Positions 11,720 to 22,494 of a DNA stretch of 64,000 nt are shown here, one piece after another. Made by a program: the position numbers and the translations under genes. Below the pieces are notes generated by a model. That model was not told the origin of the DNA. It made no database searches and was given only the letters and a program-made list of their open reading frames with translations. Position 1 is the first letter of the stretch. Each line of letters opens with the position of its first letter. The DNA is from Mactra quadrangularis (taxonomy: Eukaryota; Mollusca; Bivalvia; Venerida; Mactridae). The stretch is from assembly GCA_025267735.1 (NCBI GenBank), contig CM046311.1, positions 31,968,895-32,032,894 on the forward strand, read 5' to 3'.

Positions 11720-12413
11720 TACGAATTAAAATTTAAAGGCGCCAGGGCTAGTAAAAGATTTACAAAAAGTAAATATTATTAGTCAATATTAACGTCTGGG
11801 ATGTTGTAGGTCCACGGACGGATGTTTTCATCTAGGTTCTGTATCACGGAAGAAGTGTTTATATTGAGCATTTCTATGTGGTTTAGCAGGCCACTAACGC
11901 GCAGGCCAAATGGTTGGATTCCATTCGATTTTTTTTTTCGAATTTACTGGTGTAATTAAAATTAAAGTAACATTTCGTGCCGGGTTTCCTTTGTTAGAAG
12001 ATATACGAGTTGCGTATTGTAATAAAAGCTTTTGTCGACGTAATTTTAGTGATGGCTCGTTAGCTTCAACATAAATACTTTCAATAGGTGAAGTCTTAAA
12101 TCCATCAAGGGCAATACGTAAGCCCTAGTTATGTATCGCATCAAGCATTTGTAAATACGATTTACGAGCTGATCCGTACACTATTGACCCGTAATCTAGT
12201 TTTGAACGAACAAGACTTCTGTATAATTTAAGTAATGTTTGGGTATCGGATCCCCAATCAGTATGTGAAAGTACTTTCAGTAGATTCAAAGCTTTAAAAC
12301 ATTTTGCTTTAAACGACTTTAAGTGTGGTATAAAAGATATAAAAAGTCTTTTTATCAAATGCAACTCCTAAAAACGTGGCTGTATTACTGCAGGGATTTA
12401 GAGCCTGAAATAT
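11720..12413 (-). pseudogene. I/Nimb-type LINE reverse transcriptase thumb and connection
   Basis: Resumes after the CR1 insertion with TFLGVAFDKKTFYI, then ALNLLKVLSHTDWGSDTQTL, LYRSLVRSKLDYGSIVYGSA and, nearer 11850, PFGLRVSGLLN-type and IRPWTYNIPDVN text. Frame breaks occur near 12125 and 11940. Confidence 0.82.
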
Positions 12414-14656
12414 AATCTGAATCTGAATCTGAATGGATACGTTGAAGTGACCAGTCTTGGCTTTAATTCAACGGGGAGTGCGCATAAAAGTTTAAAGTTC
12501 TAGTTAGGCAAATGTCCCACTTTTGCCGTTAATAAAGATGATTTAAAACACTCTGTTGATGGTGAGTTAAAAATATCGTCACTAAGTAAATTCCAATCTT
12601 GAACAGTTCTAGGGAAGAATGAATATTTAAAATTATCAGTTTTTGTATGTATAGGTTGGTAACACTTAGAATTATTGTTCACTGATTTTAAGACAATTTT
12701 TTTATGAATATAGTTCTCAAATTGTTTAGCCCTAATAGTGCGTTTCGGACGTAAAGGTAGCAAATAGTGTTCAATATTGATTGCTGGTACGTGCCCTTCC
12801 ACTACCTTGTACAGAAGTGTGAGCCTCTGGTGGCGCCGTCTCTCTTGTAGCGTGGGGAGGTTCATGTCCTCTAACATGGCTGCTACACACCCGTCTTGTC
12901 TTGACTTATAATCCCTGGTGATGAAGCGTGCTGCAGATCGCTGGATGCGCTCTAGGCGGTCAATGTCACCTTGTAGATAGGGATCCCATACAACACTCCC
13001 ATATTCGAGCTTTGACCGAATCAAGGCTTGGTAGGCTGATTTCCGACAACTTTGAGGGCAGTATCTAAGGTTGCGTCTAAGAAAGCCTAGTGTAGAGTTG
13101 GCCCGTTTTGTGATATTAGTGATATGAGTTTTCCACTTCAGATCGTTTGAGAAGGTGATGCCTAAATATGGGTTTTCTTGAACGTTTTTGAGAATGACAT
13201 TGTTGATGGTATAGAAGAATGTTGATTTAGTTTTGGTACTGAGAAGATAGCATTTCTTGGCGTTGAACTTCATTCCCCAAACATTGGCCCAATTTTGGAG
13301 GTTGTCAAGGTCTTCTTGGAGAATGCTATGGTCTTTGATTGAATTTATGGCTCTATATAGGAGGCAGTCATCTGCAAAGAGTCGAATGTGAGACTTAACT
13401 CGCTCTGGCAGGTCGTTGATATGGCATAAGAACAGCAAGGGTCCGAGCACTGTACCCTGTGGAACACCTGAGCCTACTTCAACATGTCGGGACTTCTCAC
13501 CTTCCACCACAACACACATCTCTCGCTGGGTTAAGAAGTTGGATATCCAGTTGAGTATTGGACCACGTATACCATAGTTTTCTAGCTTAAGTAGCAGTCA
13601 TTGGTGAGGCACAGTGTCGAACGCCTTGCTGAAATCCAGTATCATAGTGTCGACCTGTTTGTTGTTATCATTGTATGCTAGCAGATCATGGGCTGTAACA
13701 ATGAGTTGGGTCTCACAAGAGTATCCTGAACGGAAGCCATGGTTGAGATTGGTGAGAACTTGATGCCTGTCTAGATGGTTAAGGATGTGATGGCAGATTA
13801 TATGTTCTAGTAGTTTTGAGAGAACACAAGTGAGTGACTCCGGACGATAATTATCTGGAGAGTGGCGGTCACCTTTCTTGAAGACTGGGGCGATATTTGC
13901 GTCTCTCCAATCTTTTGGAAGCTCTCCAGAGTCCACCGACTTTTGGAATATGGCTGTAATGGCTGGGGTAGCTTCTGTAGCACACGCCTGTAGTACTCTA
14001 TTCGGTAAATCGTCTGGGCCAGCTGCTTTCCTGATGTTAATGTTCTTGAGTAGCTTTCTAACACCATCCTCTCCGATAATTAGCGGTGGTATGTCATTTT
14101 CTACACGGTGAGATAGTTGTGGGGCTTGCTGGTTTGTATTATCTGTAGTGAAGACTGACTGGAATTGGTTAACAAGGATTTCAGCCTTTCCTTTGCTATC
14201 ACTGACTAGGTGGCCTTGTTCACGCAGTGGTGCTATACCAATGTTGTCCTCTTTCCTAGCTTTAACATAGTTCCAGAATGGTTTGGAGTTGTTGTTTTGG
14301 AGACCATCATCAATGATGTTACTGATGAACGACCATTCAGCTTTGCGCAAGGCTTTCTTTGTTTCTTTTTGGCATTTACGGTAGTTGACCCAGTTATTGG
14401 AACGTCTAGCTTTTTTGTAGAGTCTTGCCTTTCGTTTAAGTTGGCGTTTGATGCTATTGGTGATCCATGGAGCTGAATTTTTTGAAGATTTCATCTTGGA
14501 TGGTATGTTTGACTGAATGGTGGAGAAGAGCTTGAGCTTGAATGTATCCCAAAGTTGATGAGCTGTAGCATTACCTCTGTAGAGATCTAATATTTGGGAG
14601 GAAATATCTAAGACATCTAATTTAACTTGATCCCAGTTTGCTTTTGAAAACAAGTA
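12414..14656 (-). mobile_element. 5'-truncated CR1-type LINE, nearly intact reverse transcriptase
   Basis: Inserted in the older LINE between its palm and thumb. On the minus strand it starts in the segment before the reverse transcriptase (FSKANWDQVK) and runs to a short 3' tail of CAGATT repeats at 12414-12434. The endonuclease is missing, as expected from 5' truncation. No clear target duplication was found. Confidence 0.85.
12500..14653 (-). pseudogene. CR1-type reverse transcriptase, one in-frame stop
   Basis: One continuous frame of about 717 codons with a single TGA at 13598-13600. The 26 codons between the two open segments (13597-13520) are in frame and conserved in character (LLLKLENYG...NFLTQRE). 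Before the stop: APWITNSIKRQLKRKARLYK, the core motif NYRPESLTC, GFRSGYSCETQL and motif A LDFSKAFDTVPHQ. After it: GVPQGTVLGPLLFL, the catalytic FADD (codons 13377-13388), a thumb with LGFLRRNLRYCP, and the C-terminal FFPRTVQDWNLLSDD typical of CR1-type elements. The stop probably arose by CGA to TGA. This is a far younger copy than its host element. Confidence 0.92.
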
Positions 14657-14922
14657 GCATCGTCTAGTTCGGGATCATTATGATGTTTTCTTAAACGACA
14701 AAAATGTACACATTGTGTTTAAGACTTGGAAAATTTAAAACCATTTTCTGTTACCCATTTTTGAATTTTGAAGTTCTGTTGTAATGGACGTTCGATACTT
14801 CGAATATTTTTAGATCGATAGCAGATTAAAAAGTCATCAACATATAATGAGCAATCTGTACCAGGATTTATAACCTATATAACTATATTATTAACTTTAA
14901 GACCAAAGAGAGTTAAAGACAA
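14657..14922 (-). pseudogene. LINE reverse transcriptase, YVDD palm segment (broken)
   Basis: The minus strand encodes TLFGLKVNNIV, then a stop, then PGTDCSLYVDDFLICYRSKN. The catalytic YVDD codons are at 14833-14844. Coding continues to GFKFSKS, stop, TQCVHFC and RLRKHHNDPELDDA, where the CR1-type element interrupts it. Confidence 0.88.
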
Positions 14923-16904
14923 GTAAAAAATTGCTGCTAAATGCAGCAAAGGGATTGTCACGGCAAACAAAAAAGAATGATTAAGTATAATCTAAAGGTA
15001 ACTCAAAAGAGCATTATATTGAATTGTCATGTTAAGGTTTTTCAGTAATTAAAAGGTAACTTGTCATAAAACGTTTTTCTGTTCAAATGTAACAATCTCG
15101 TTCCAAAAGCCTAGTAAGATTCTCGATACTAGTTAGATTGAGAATCTTGATAAATTTGGAGTACGCGAATGGTCTGGATCTAGACACCATCTTTATGCCG
15201 ACAGGATGTTTGGTTTTAGTTGGATTTATTTCCAGTAATTCATATTTGCATGACGCTTAAAAAGATCGGCAGAAGGGAAAACATAGTTCTTCAGAACAGA
15301 AGCTATTTACATGACTTATCGCTTCTGTTTAGTCAAGTGCTCCTCACATTGCGGATCTTTTCTTACCAATCCGTGTAACCAATTATTTAACTAATGCATA
15401 ACTGTCCAGCATCTTTGAATTTCGACATTTTGATTTTACAGGCGTGTACATTTGTTGCATTTATTGCATTTATTTTTTAATCACGAGACAGTCATGCAAT
15501 CTAAATGTGTGTGTCTTTGCCTTGAAATAGAAATATCAGTTTGCGCATAGTATTTAAGCAGAGGTAGATAGTCAGCGAGTGAATCTTTCAAACCAGTGTA
15601 TTAGAGAGTAGTCATACCTTTACTTGTTACGGAAGAATTTTGTTGCCGGATACACGAAAGGATTTAACATGTATTTTAATTCCGAAAAGATGCACTTAAA
15701 TACAAAAGGCAAGCTATTTCGAATAGAAATCATTTTTCTTAATAATGAATTCACTCGGACTCGAGAAAACATACTCCATTCGAACAAATTAAAAACGGGC
15801 GAGCTTTTCACCTAGGTGTAAATGTCCGTCATTTTAACTCTCTTAAAATTACCTGGTCCGTCTGGTCAATAGTCCGTCAATATAGTACCAAACTTTTCAT
15901 AATTAAAAAAAGTCTGCAAAAATAATCTTACATCTGCTCGATCTATAACCAGAAGCAAGTTCAATTACACAAAACGCTACAGTACGTTACATAACGATGC
16001 ATTCGGAACTCCTCGGTCATACATTTGTTTACTTTAACGCCGGACATTTCAAAATAGCGTCCAAATATGTCCGAGATTATTCGCAGCAAATGGACGAGGA
16101 CTTCCGAATGTATCGTTGCGGAACGTTCTATAACGTTCGCAGTTACTGAACTCAACCCTGGTCCGTAACTCTTATGCTCTTAAAATTAACTGGTCCGCTG
16201 CACTTAATCATAGTTAGAAAAGATCGCCAATAGAGCTCAGTAAGAGTAAGAATTAAGAGTCAATGTTACACGATTACGCTTCTTTATTTATACAGTCGGC
16301 TAATAAGAAAAAAAGGTATATTATTAAAATATATGAATCATATCAAATTAGTTTTCAAATGATAAATGCTCTAACAGTTGAAATATATAATATTTACAAC
16401 AATATGTGATGAAGCAATCGACGATTCTTTTAATAGTTAAAGTCTGCAAAGTTATTTCTTAAAATATAATTTCGATATTGGTGTCTTATCTTTTCAAATA
16501 AAATATTGGCAAATATCAATAATATATGTACTATACACACATTATGATACGCATATTTGTTAAACTGTATCCGTATACTAAACTGATCTCCTGGTCCGGT
16601 TGGTTCGCGATTTATATCTACCCCTTTTCGTGTGATTCGAAAGGATTTGCGGAAATGTGTTGATATAAAACGCTGATTTTTCGTGTGTTGCATTGTTGCA
16701 AGAAAAATTGTTTATATGGATTCCCCCAAAAATGAATTTTCTATTTAACTTTAAACGGAAATGGGCTGTACTATGACTGCATTAAAAACAATAAATTTGT
16801 CGGCAGTGGAAATCGAAAGGATTTTTATCATTTTTTATCACGTGACTTTTGCCCATTGCTATCAAAATCTACCCACCACAATATCACGGCGTTGAGACGC
16901 CGTG
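14923..16904. other. Unresolved ~2-kb insertion in the LINE reverse transcriptase
   Basis: The LINE frame stops after the GSIL-like codons at 16905 and resumes with SLTLFGLK at 14922, so this block is inserted. No coding motif is seen; the opposing 63-residue frames at 15620-15815 are uninformative. It contains a fold-back MITE copy (15949-16160), a degenerate copy of the small palindrome at 39857-39935 (about 15108-15172), and a direct repeat around CTCTTAAAATTA (about 15838 and 16170). Target duplications were not found; it may be more than one insertion. Confidence 0.6.
15949..16160. mobile_element. GTTCAATTAC fold-back MITE, copy 1
   Basis: Inverted arms start near AAGTTCAATTACACAAAACG and end in GTTCGCAGTTACTGAACT. 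It shares the inner words CATTCGGAACTCCTCGG and ATGTCCGAGATTATTCGC with the copies at 39465-39790 and 52193-52473. Confidence 0.7.
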
Positions 16905-17980
16905 AAATAAAATACTGCCTTTTTGCACGCCTTGTTCTTATCCGTGGCTCTCTGATAACGTTGATCCTATGTTGAATTTGAAAATTTTGTCTGACAAAAA
17001 AACTAGAAATGAACAATGGTAATCTACCGTTTAGATCGGCATCTTTTTAATCCTTGAGAATACCATATTTCCATGTTGTATCGTAAGCTTTCTCAAGATC
17101 GAAGGAAATTGAAGCTACGTGCTGTTTATTGACAAAAGCCTCTCTTATAAATGTTTCGAGACAAACTAAATGATCATTTGTATTTTGTTGTTTTCGAAAT
17201 TCAGATTGAAAATAGTTATAATACCGTTTAACCATGCGTTCGAAATTTTACAGATACAACTTGTTAGAGATATTGGTCGATAGTTAAGGGGGTCAGTGTT
17301 GTCTTTACCCGGTTTCGGTATTGGTACGATTAAAGCTTTCTTCCAGGAATCGGGAATTGTACCAGATATCCATATATCATTTAAAATATCAAGCAATAAG
17401 AGTTGAGATACTAATGGAAGGTGTTTTAAAAATTGATACTAAATTTCATCAGGACCAGCAGCAGTGTCTTCAGCATTTTTTATAGAGTCAGCTAAATCGC
17501 CAAACGTATAGAGGGTGTTATATTCTTCTTCAATGTTAGAATACTTACTTACTTACTGGCGTTCGCATTTACACAATTACGCCAGTATTTACGATGAAGG
17601 ATGTGGTCCGTCTCAGTTCCTCAACATCGCCATATAGCTTCTGTTGGAGGGTTGTTAGAATGAAAATTAATATTTTGTTTTTCCGATTTAGATTTGACGT
17701 GTTTAAACTCGTCAGAGTAGTGTGCAGAAGAAGAATTATATTCAAAGGCTTCCGCTAGCGTGTTGGCTATATCTTTAGTTGTTTTGGCGATGATCGAGTC
17801 TTTACGTTTTAGATGAGCAATTCAAACTTTTTTGTGCTCACCGTTCATTTTACGAACGGCTTCCTAAACTTTTTTTATTGGAGTGTTAGAGTTAATTTTC
17901 GATATATACGATCGCCATGATTGACGTTTAGAAATCTAAAAGGTTCTACGAGCTTGTGCTCGCAGTATTCTATAATTGTT
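16905..17980 (-). pseudogene. LINE reverse transcriptase, N-terminal part (broken)
   Basis: From 17980 down: linker coding, then (after the 110-bp insertion) reverse transcriptase motifs VPIPKPGKD and NYRPISLTSC near 17330-17270, and motif A SFDLEKAYDTTW near 17110-17070. It continues through GRLPLFISSFF to a corrupted GVPQGS motif near 16925-16905. It carries stop codons (one right after GPDEI) and a frameshift near 17235. Confidence 0.85.
17543..17652 (-). mobile_element. 110-bp retroposed LINE 3' fragment
   Basis: A 110-bp insertion flanked by the perfect 9-bp direct repeat TGTTAGAAT (17534-17542 and 17653-17661). On the minus strand it ends in (AAGT)n, the usual form of a LINE 3' end, and has a short coding-like stretch (KLYGDVEELRRTTSFIV, then stop after a few residues). 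This suggests a severely 5'-truncated LINE of another clade. Confidence 0.7.
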
Positions 17981-17992
17981 TAGATTTTCGGC

Positions 17993-18287
17993 GGGTCGAT
18001 AGCGCAGTTGGTAGCGCGCCGGGATTTGGATACTCGTGCCCGAGGGGGGGCGGGTTCGAATCCCACCCGGGGAGGTTATACCCTTCCATGAAAATTTGAC
18101 AATAATGTCGATTTTCCTCCATTGATTAGATAATATGGAGAAGTTTCCGGCCTTGTGGAAGGGTAGGTGAGTACTGGTTATAGACAATGGTCCAGGAAAG
18201 CTAGGTTAGATGCGCTGGATGCCGTGAAATGACCTAAATTGTGTTGATACGGCGTTAACTCCAATAAAATAAATAAAATAAAATAAA
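17993..18287 (+). mobile_element. SINE family 2 copy (plus), 295 bp
   Basis: Head GGGTCGATAGCGCAGTTGG, box B GGGTTCGAATCCC, tail stem ACGCCGT...ACGGCGT and an (AATAAA)-type tail. Perfect 12-bp target duplication TAGATTTTCGGC at 17981-17992 and 18288-18299. It lies in the LINE linker in opposite orientation to the copy about 90 bp away, so the two form a large inverted repeat. Confidence 0.95.
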
Positions 18288-18393
18288 TAGATTTTCGGCT
18301 GTAGGGCAAATCTGAAATTGTTTAAAGTGCTGCTTTTCGTTTCCGAACTGATTTTCTGCACTCATCGTTGAACCATGTTTTTTTATAATTTTA

Positions 18394-18681
18394 TTTATTT
18401 ATTTATTGGATTTAACGCCGTATCAACACAATTTTAGGTCATTTCACGGCGTCCAGCGCACCTAACCTAGCTTTCCTGGACTATTGTCTATAACCAGTAC
18501 TCACCTACCCTTCCACAAGGCCGGAAACTTCTCCATATTATCTAATCAATGGAGGAAAATTGACATTATTGTCAAATTTTCATGGAAGGGTATAACCTCC
18601 CCGGGTGGGATTCGAACCCGCACCCCCTCAGGCACGAGTATCCAAATCCCGGCGCGCTACCAACTGCGCTATCGACCCGGG
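18394..18681 (-). mobile_element. SINE family 2 copy (minus)
   Basis: Read on the minus strand: a tRNA-like head (GGGTCGATAGCGCAGTTGG box A, GGTTCGAATCC-type box B), the shared body, then the ACGGCGTTAA stem and an A/T-rich tail. Flanking direct repeats of about 16 bp (TTTTTTTATAATTTTA, 18377-18393 and 18682-18698) support retroposition into the older LINE. Confidence 0.92.
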
Positions 18682-18789
18682 TTTTTTTTATAATTTTACT
18701 AGAATCTTTAATTGAGGTTTTGGAATACACTCATTAGCTATCTTTGATAGAGTGGAGGCAAAAAGATAAGCTTTATCCGTAGAGTTGGA

Positions 18790-19690
18790 AAATACCGGAC
18801 TTGTCAATTTTCAGAAGATAATTTGTTAAATTGTTCCCAGTTTGCTTTAGAAAATTTGTAATTAGAGCGGTTATTTACTGGAACAGAGTCGTTTGAAATT
18901 AACAACAATGGAAAGTGGTCATTTCTGTACTGTTTGTCCAGCACTGACCAAGTAAAATCCAAATATAATGATGGATATGACAATGTAAGGTCTATGCAAG
19001 AATTTCTACCAGTGGCTGGATGTAAATAAGTTGGTGACTTGTCATTCAGAAGGCAAAGTTGTAAATTATCACCTTATTTTTCTGTAATGCTATTGTTCGT
19101 TTTTTCTCAACTGTCAAAGCATGAATACTTTCACGGTGAATGAGTACACACTATCTCAATATCACGAGTGTTAGACAAAGAGCACGAAGTCACCGTGAAA
19201 TTATTCATGCTTTGACAGTTGAGAAAAAACGAACAATACCTTTATTATTCGTGGATGTACTTCCCCATATTGGATTATGGGTATTAAAATCGCCAAGTAG
19301 AAAGAATGGTTCTGGAAGTTGTTTGGTTAAATTTTCTAAGTCTTCAACAGAAATAGATAAGTTTGGAGGAATATATAAGGAGCATACTGTAATAGGTCTG
19401 AGCAAAGTTACAGCTACAGCTTGCATGCAAATTAGTTTGTAACTGAATTGAGGATCATAATTTGCAACTGCAATTGTAGAGCCTCCTGATGCTTTCATTG
19501 TGTCTTTACATATTTTACTGTCAAGAGCATAGTCCTTTACTGATATTTTATCATTTGAAGATAAGAATAATTCATGATGGCAGACAACTTTCGGAGAGTA
19601 CTTCGATAATAAAAGAAGAAGATCGTTGTATTTAGATTTATGTTTTGTGTTTTGTAATTGGACCACGACAATTCCATTGAAGTATTCATG
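18790..19690 (-). pseudogene. LINE apurinic-like endonuclease domain (broken)
   Basis: This is the N-terminal domain that would nick target DNA. The piece at 19690-19239 contains LLGDFNTHNPIWG, with the catalytic GDFN codons at 19283-19294. A 144-bp MITE then interrupts it. The piece at about 19090-18790 resumes with SCIDLTLSY and NDHFPLLL; the latter stands for the catalytic S-D-H, with N in place of S. A stop codon lies just after the MITE. The N-terminus is truncated near 19690. Confidence 0.85.
19093..19236. mobile_element. 144-bp TTGTTCG MITE inside the LINE endonuclease
   Basis: The inverted ends start TTGTTCGTTTTTTCTCAACT and extend about 45 bp to CACGGTGA. TA flanks at 19091-19092 and 19237-19238. 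A second copy of exactly 144 bp lies at 41563-41706 and a longer one at 43342-44151. Confidence 0.9.
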
Positions 19691-19699
19691 CTTCAACGA

Positions 19700-22206
19700 A
19701 AAGTAAAAAAAATTTCGGAAAATATAAAGTGATGTGCTGAATCGCTAAGCCCAGCCCGACAGATCGGTGCCACTATTATAACATAAAGATAAATATATAA
19801 AGAATAATAAACGAAAATCTTACACTGATTGTGATTTAAAAATGTATCGTATTGGATATCGCCCGAATTAGCCTCGCGCGCCCGATTAAGCGGGTTACCT
19901 GGTGTGTGATATCGATGAACAATATTTGGTTAAATCTATAACAAAGAAATAGGTATAGACAAAGATCTGTATCTTAACTACAAGAACTTTTTTGCGTAAC
20001 CGTTACGTGCTTCGCCTCGCGTAGGTAGTAAAATCCCAAAAATCCAGGGAAGATCCCCGACGAATCCTTCCGAGATTATTCAAACATGAAAGGTCGAGGT
20101 GTTCCGAATGTAATATTATGGCACACCTTTACCCAAACGTCTTAAACCGGTTACGTCATGTTTTGCTCTGGATAGTAGGTGTTGCGGTTAGAATGTCTCT
20201 TTTTATGAACTTTGATTTTCAATTTGCCCGGAGACCAACAGCCGCCCCTTATCATACAGATCACTTCTTTGAACCAATAGACACACGGATTGGTAATGAC
20301 AGTTCCGCATGGTAAAGAACACTTGATTGAATAGAAGCGATATGTCATGCAAATAGCGTCAGTTCTGAAAGAGTGTTACATGTGAACAGGAAAACCAGGT
20401 TACCTTTTTATTACTGAAAAACCTTAACAGTTAACATGACTATTCAATATAATGCTTTTTTTTTAGTAAACTTTAGATTGTGCTTAACTGGTTTTTTTAA
20501 GTTTAGCGCTTGCGCTAAACTTATTACCAGCATTCGACAGTCGTTTCAAGTTTCGCCACTCGAGGTCATATAAAAAGTAGTTCTGCTGAACTCTATTTTA
20601 ACACAACCACTAAGTTTTCCTTCATAGTATGTACGAATTGTCTCTCTTTACAAAATAATAGACCAAAATTCGTCATAAGGAACATAAATCATTTAAAATA
20701 TGCTTTCCCAAAGTTCATACATTTGATAGCTGCAGAATTTTTAAATCATGACAACTTTTTTTATCTATAGGCCGATTTTTATGATATTTATATTGATAGA
20801 AAGCTTTTGAAATTCATATTTTTGAAATATAAGAAAATTGCCAAAATTTTGATTTAAACAAATATATGAGGTGATTTAAACCTGCCTTTCGAACTATCTT
20901 CTTGTCGGTTTGAAGCACTAGGTTTAAACACTCGCCAATAAAATACAATTCTTTTTTTACAAATAATTTTTAAATATTCAAAATATGAATTTCAAGACCT
21001 TTCTAGTGATATAAAATATTAAATTGTTTGATGAAAAATGAATTAGTAATTGCAATTTTAAAATTACTGTGTTTTCATTGTATTTACTCGCTATCATTTC
21101 TTGCCAACCAGCAAACGGTTACCTGTAGTCTTTATCAGCTTCTTGATACTATTTATAGACATCATAACAATAACAATGAACTGGTCTATACGAGTACATG
21201 TATTTTAGTGATTCTGATTATTGTAAACACCATTTGAATTACCACATCGACCAAATTTATTGATTTATGTTAAATTTGTCTATTAAGAACATTTTTAATA
21301 AGAATTTACTGTATGTTTACATTTATTAGAATGTTAAATAGAATTAAAGCTGATGCATACTGGAGAAAAAACTCAACCCGCGGACAACTCGTTCTGTATT
21401 ATAATTAATGAATAATTGAGTGATCTTGATAAAAAGTACTTTTACCGGTCAGAAGTGATTATAATGGTAATTTAATTGTGTGTAGAAGATGTTTGTGAAC
21501 AAAATTCAATTATTGTTAGATTTCTATAGATTTTCTGAACTAAACAAAATCTTTGTTGTATAAACATAGGTTACATTCTTACAAATGTATGAAGTAACTA
21601 CGTGTGAAATAATTTAGTATGGATGGCATTAAAATGAAGATTGCGTAAAATAGTGCCAATCGGGTTGTATGTATTGCATGTTGAAATAAGAATTATTAAT
21701 ATCATCTAAGTTTAAATCATTGATATGTCGACAATTGATTGTCATAAGTTTTTTAGTTAACATAAAAATATTTGATAAATAAATTAGTCATTCATTTAAT
21801 GATTCTAGATCATGATTTGTAAGACAATGTGGTAATTGTTATTTTTTTAGACCAGGAGAAGAAGTACTGTTTCAGTTTATTTTGTACTTCATTATTCAGC
21901 ACATGCTAATGTGTGGAATGAGGTTATAAACATTTACATGTAATGTTTATATAACGTATAACATTTAACAACAAATATACATGACTGTGGAGTGTAAAAC
22001 AACTGAATTACATATAGCTTATATAGAAAGTTTAGATGTAAAATAACGAACAGAAGAGAAAGATTGATTTATTTGGAACAAACAGTTTTATAGAGATTAC
22101 GAATTGTAAGCGAGGAAGTGGTCTACAACCCGCTTAGTTATTTAGTGATACATTTTTGAAATTTGATATTTGAAATATTCTAAAATGTGTACGTATTTGG
22201 ATAGGC
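19700..22206. other. Non-coding region with a strong hairpin
   Basis: No gene recognised. A perfect 24-base hairpin sits at about 20497-20520 (AAGTTTAGCGC, loop TT, GCGCTAAACTT). Hairpins open other dispersed repeats in this window, so this may mark the head of another family. Open frames at 20118-20348 and 21028-21237 show no motif. Confidence 0.4.
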
Positions 22207-22298
22207 AAGCTTCATGAAAGTATGCCCCGCCCGGGAATCTAAGCCACGACCCTCGATCAGTAGACATGCGTGCTACCAACTGAGCTAACCGGGCGGCT
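22207..22298 (-). mobile_element. SINE family 1 head fragment
   Basis: The minus strand gives GCCGCCCGGTTAGCTCAGTT (box A region), the arm around CTACTGATCGAGGGTCGTGG and a diverged box B. Only the tRNA-like head and the first body bases remain. Not called a tRNA gene because the following sequence is SINE body. Confidence 0.8.
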
Positions 22299-22494
22299 TG
22301 TGAGGATATTTAAATCTACCATAAAGTATATCTTAATAGTTTTTAAAACAATGTCGACCTTGTAAAATCTGTAATTAAAACTTTTATTTGACGTGTTAAA
22401 ATCTGGTTTCCTTATTTTTTGCAAAAACTTGGCAGACAAAACATTTTCTATTGCTGACTGTAAATGTTTTTGAAATCATTGAATTAGCCAATCG

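Larger units (their letters stand above)
9623..19690 (-). mobile_element. Dead I/Nimb-type LINE, expanded to 10 kb by nested insertions
   Basis: Minus-strand pieces keep the domain order of an RNase H-bearing LINE: endonuclease (19690 to about 18790), linker, reverse transcriptase (17542-16905, 14922-14657 and about 12410-11720), RNase H (11713-11537 and 10367-10190) and the C-terminal motif (9975-9724). Gaps between pieces are later insertions, listed separately. Reading frames across the gaps rejoin at matching points, so this is one element and not several. A 3' tail at about 9690-9623 follows the last coding piece and ends in (AAAC)n. Stops and frameshifts throughout make it inactive. The I/Nimb assignment rests on RNase H plus the terminal ITRCRIGHTRLTHSYLL motif; a related RNase H-bearing clade is possible. 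Confidence 0.85.

Noticed and set aside
13878..14476. Plus-strand frames of 77-88 codons
   Set aside because: Antisense shadows of the CR1-type reverse transcriptase.
17936..18693. Two similar frames of 69-83 codons (MSITSTHLPFHKAGNFS...)
   Set aside because: Translations of the SINE family 2 body; the same peptide recurs at 49425 and elsewhere only because the SINE does.
20111..20348. Moderately GC-rich block with opposing 65-codon frames
   Set aside because: No motif and no second copy recognised; could be an old exon or repeat but nothing supports either.
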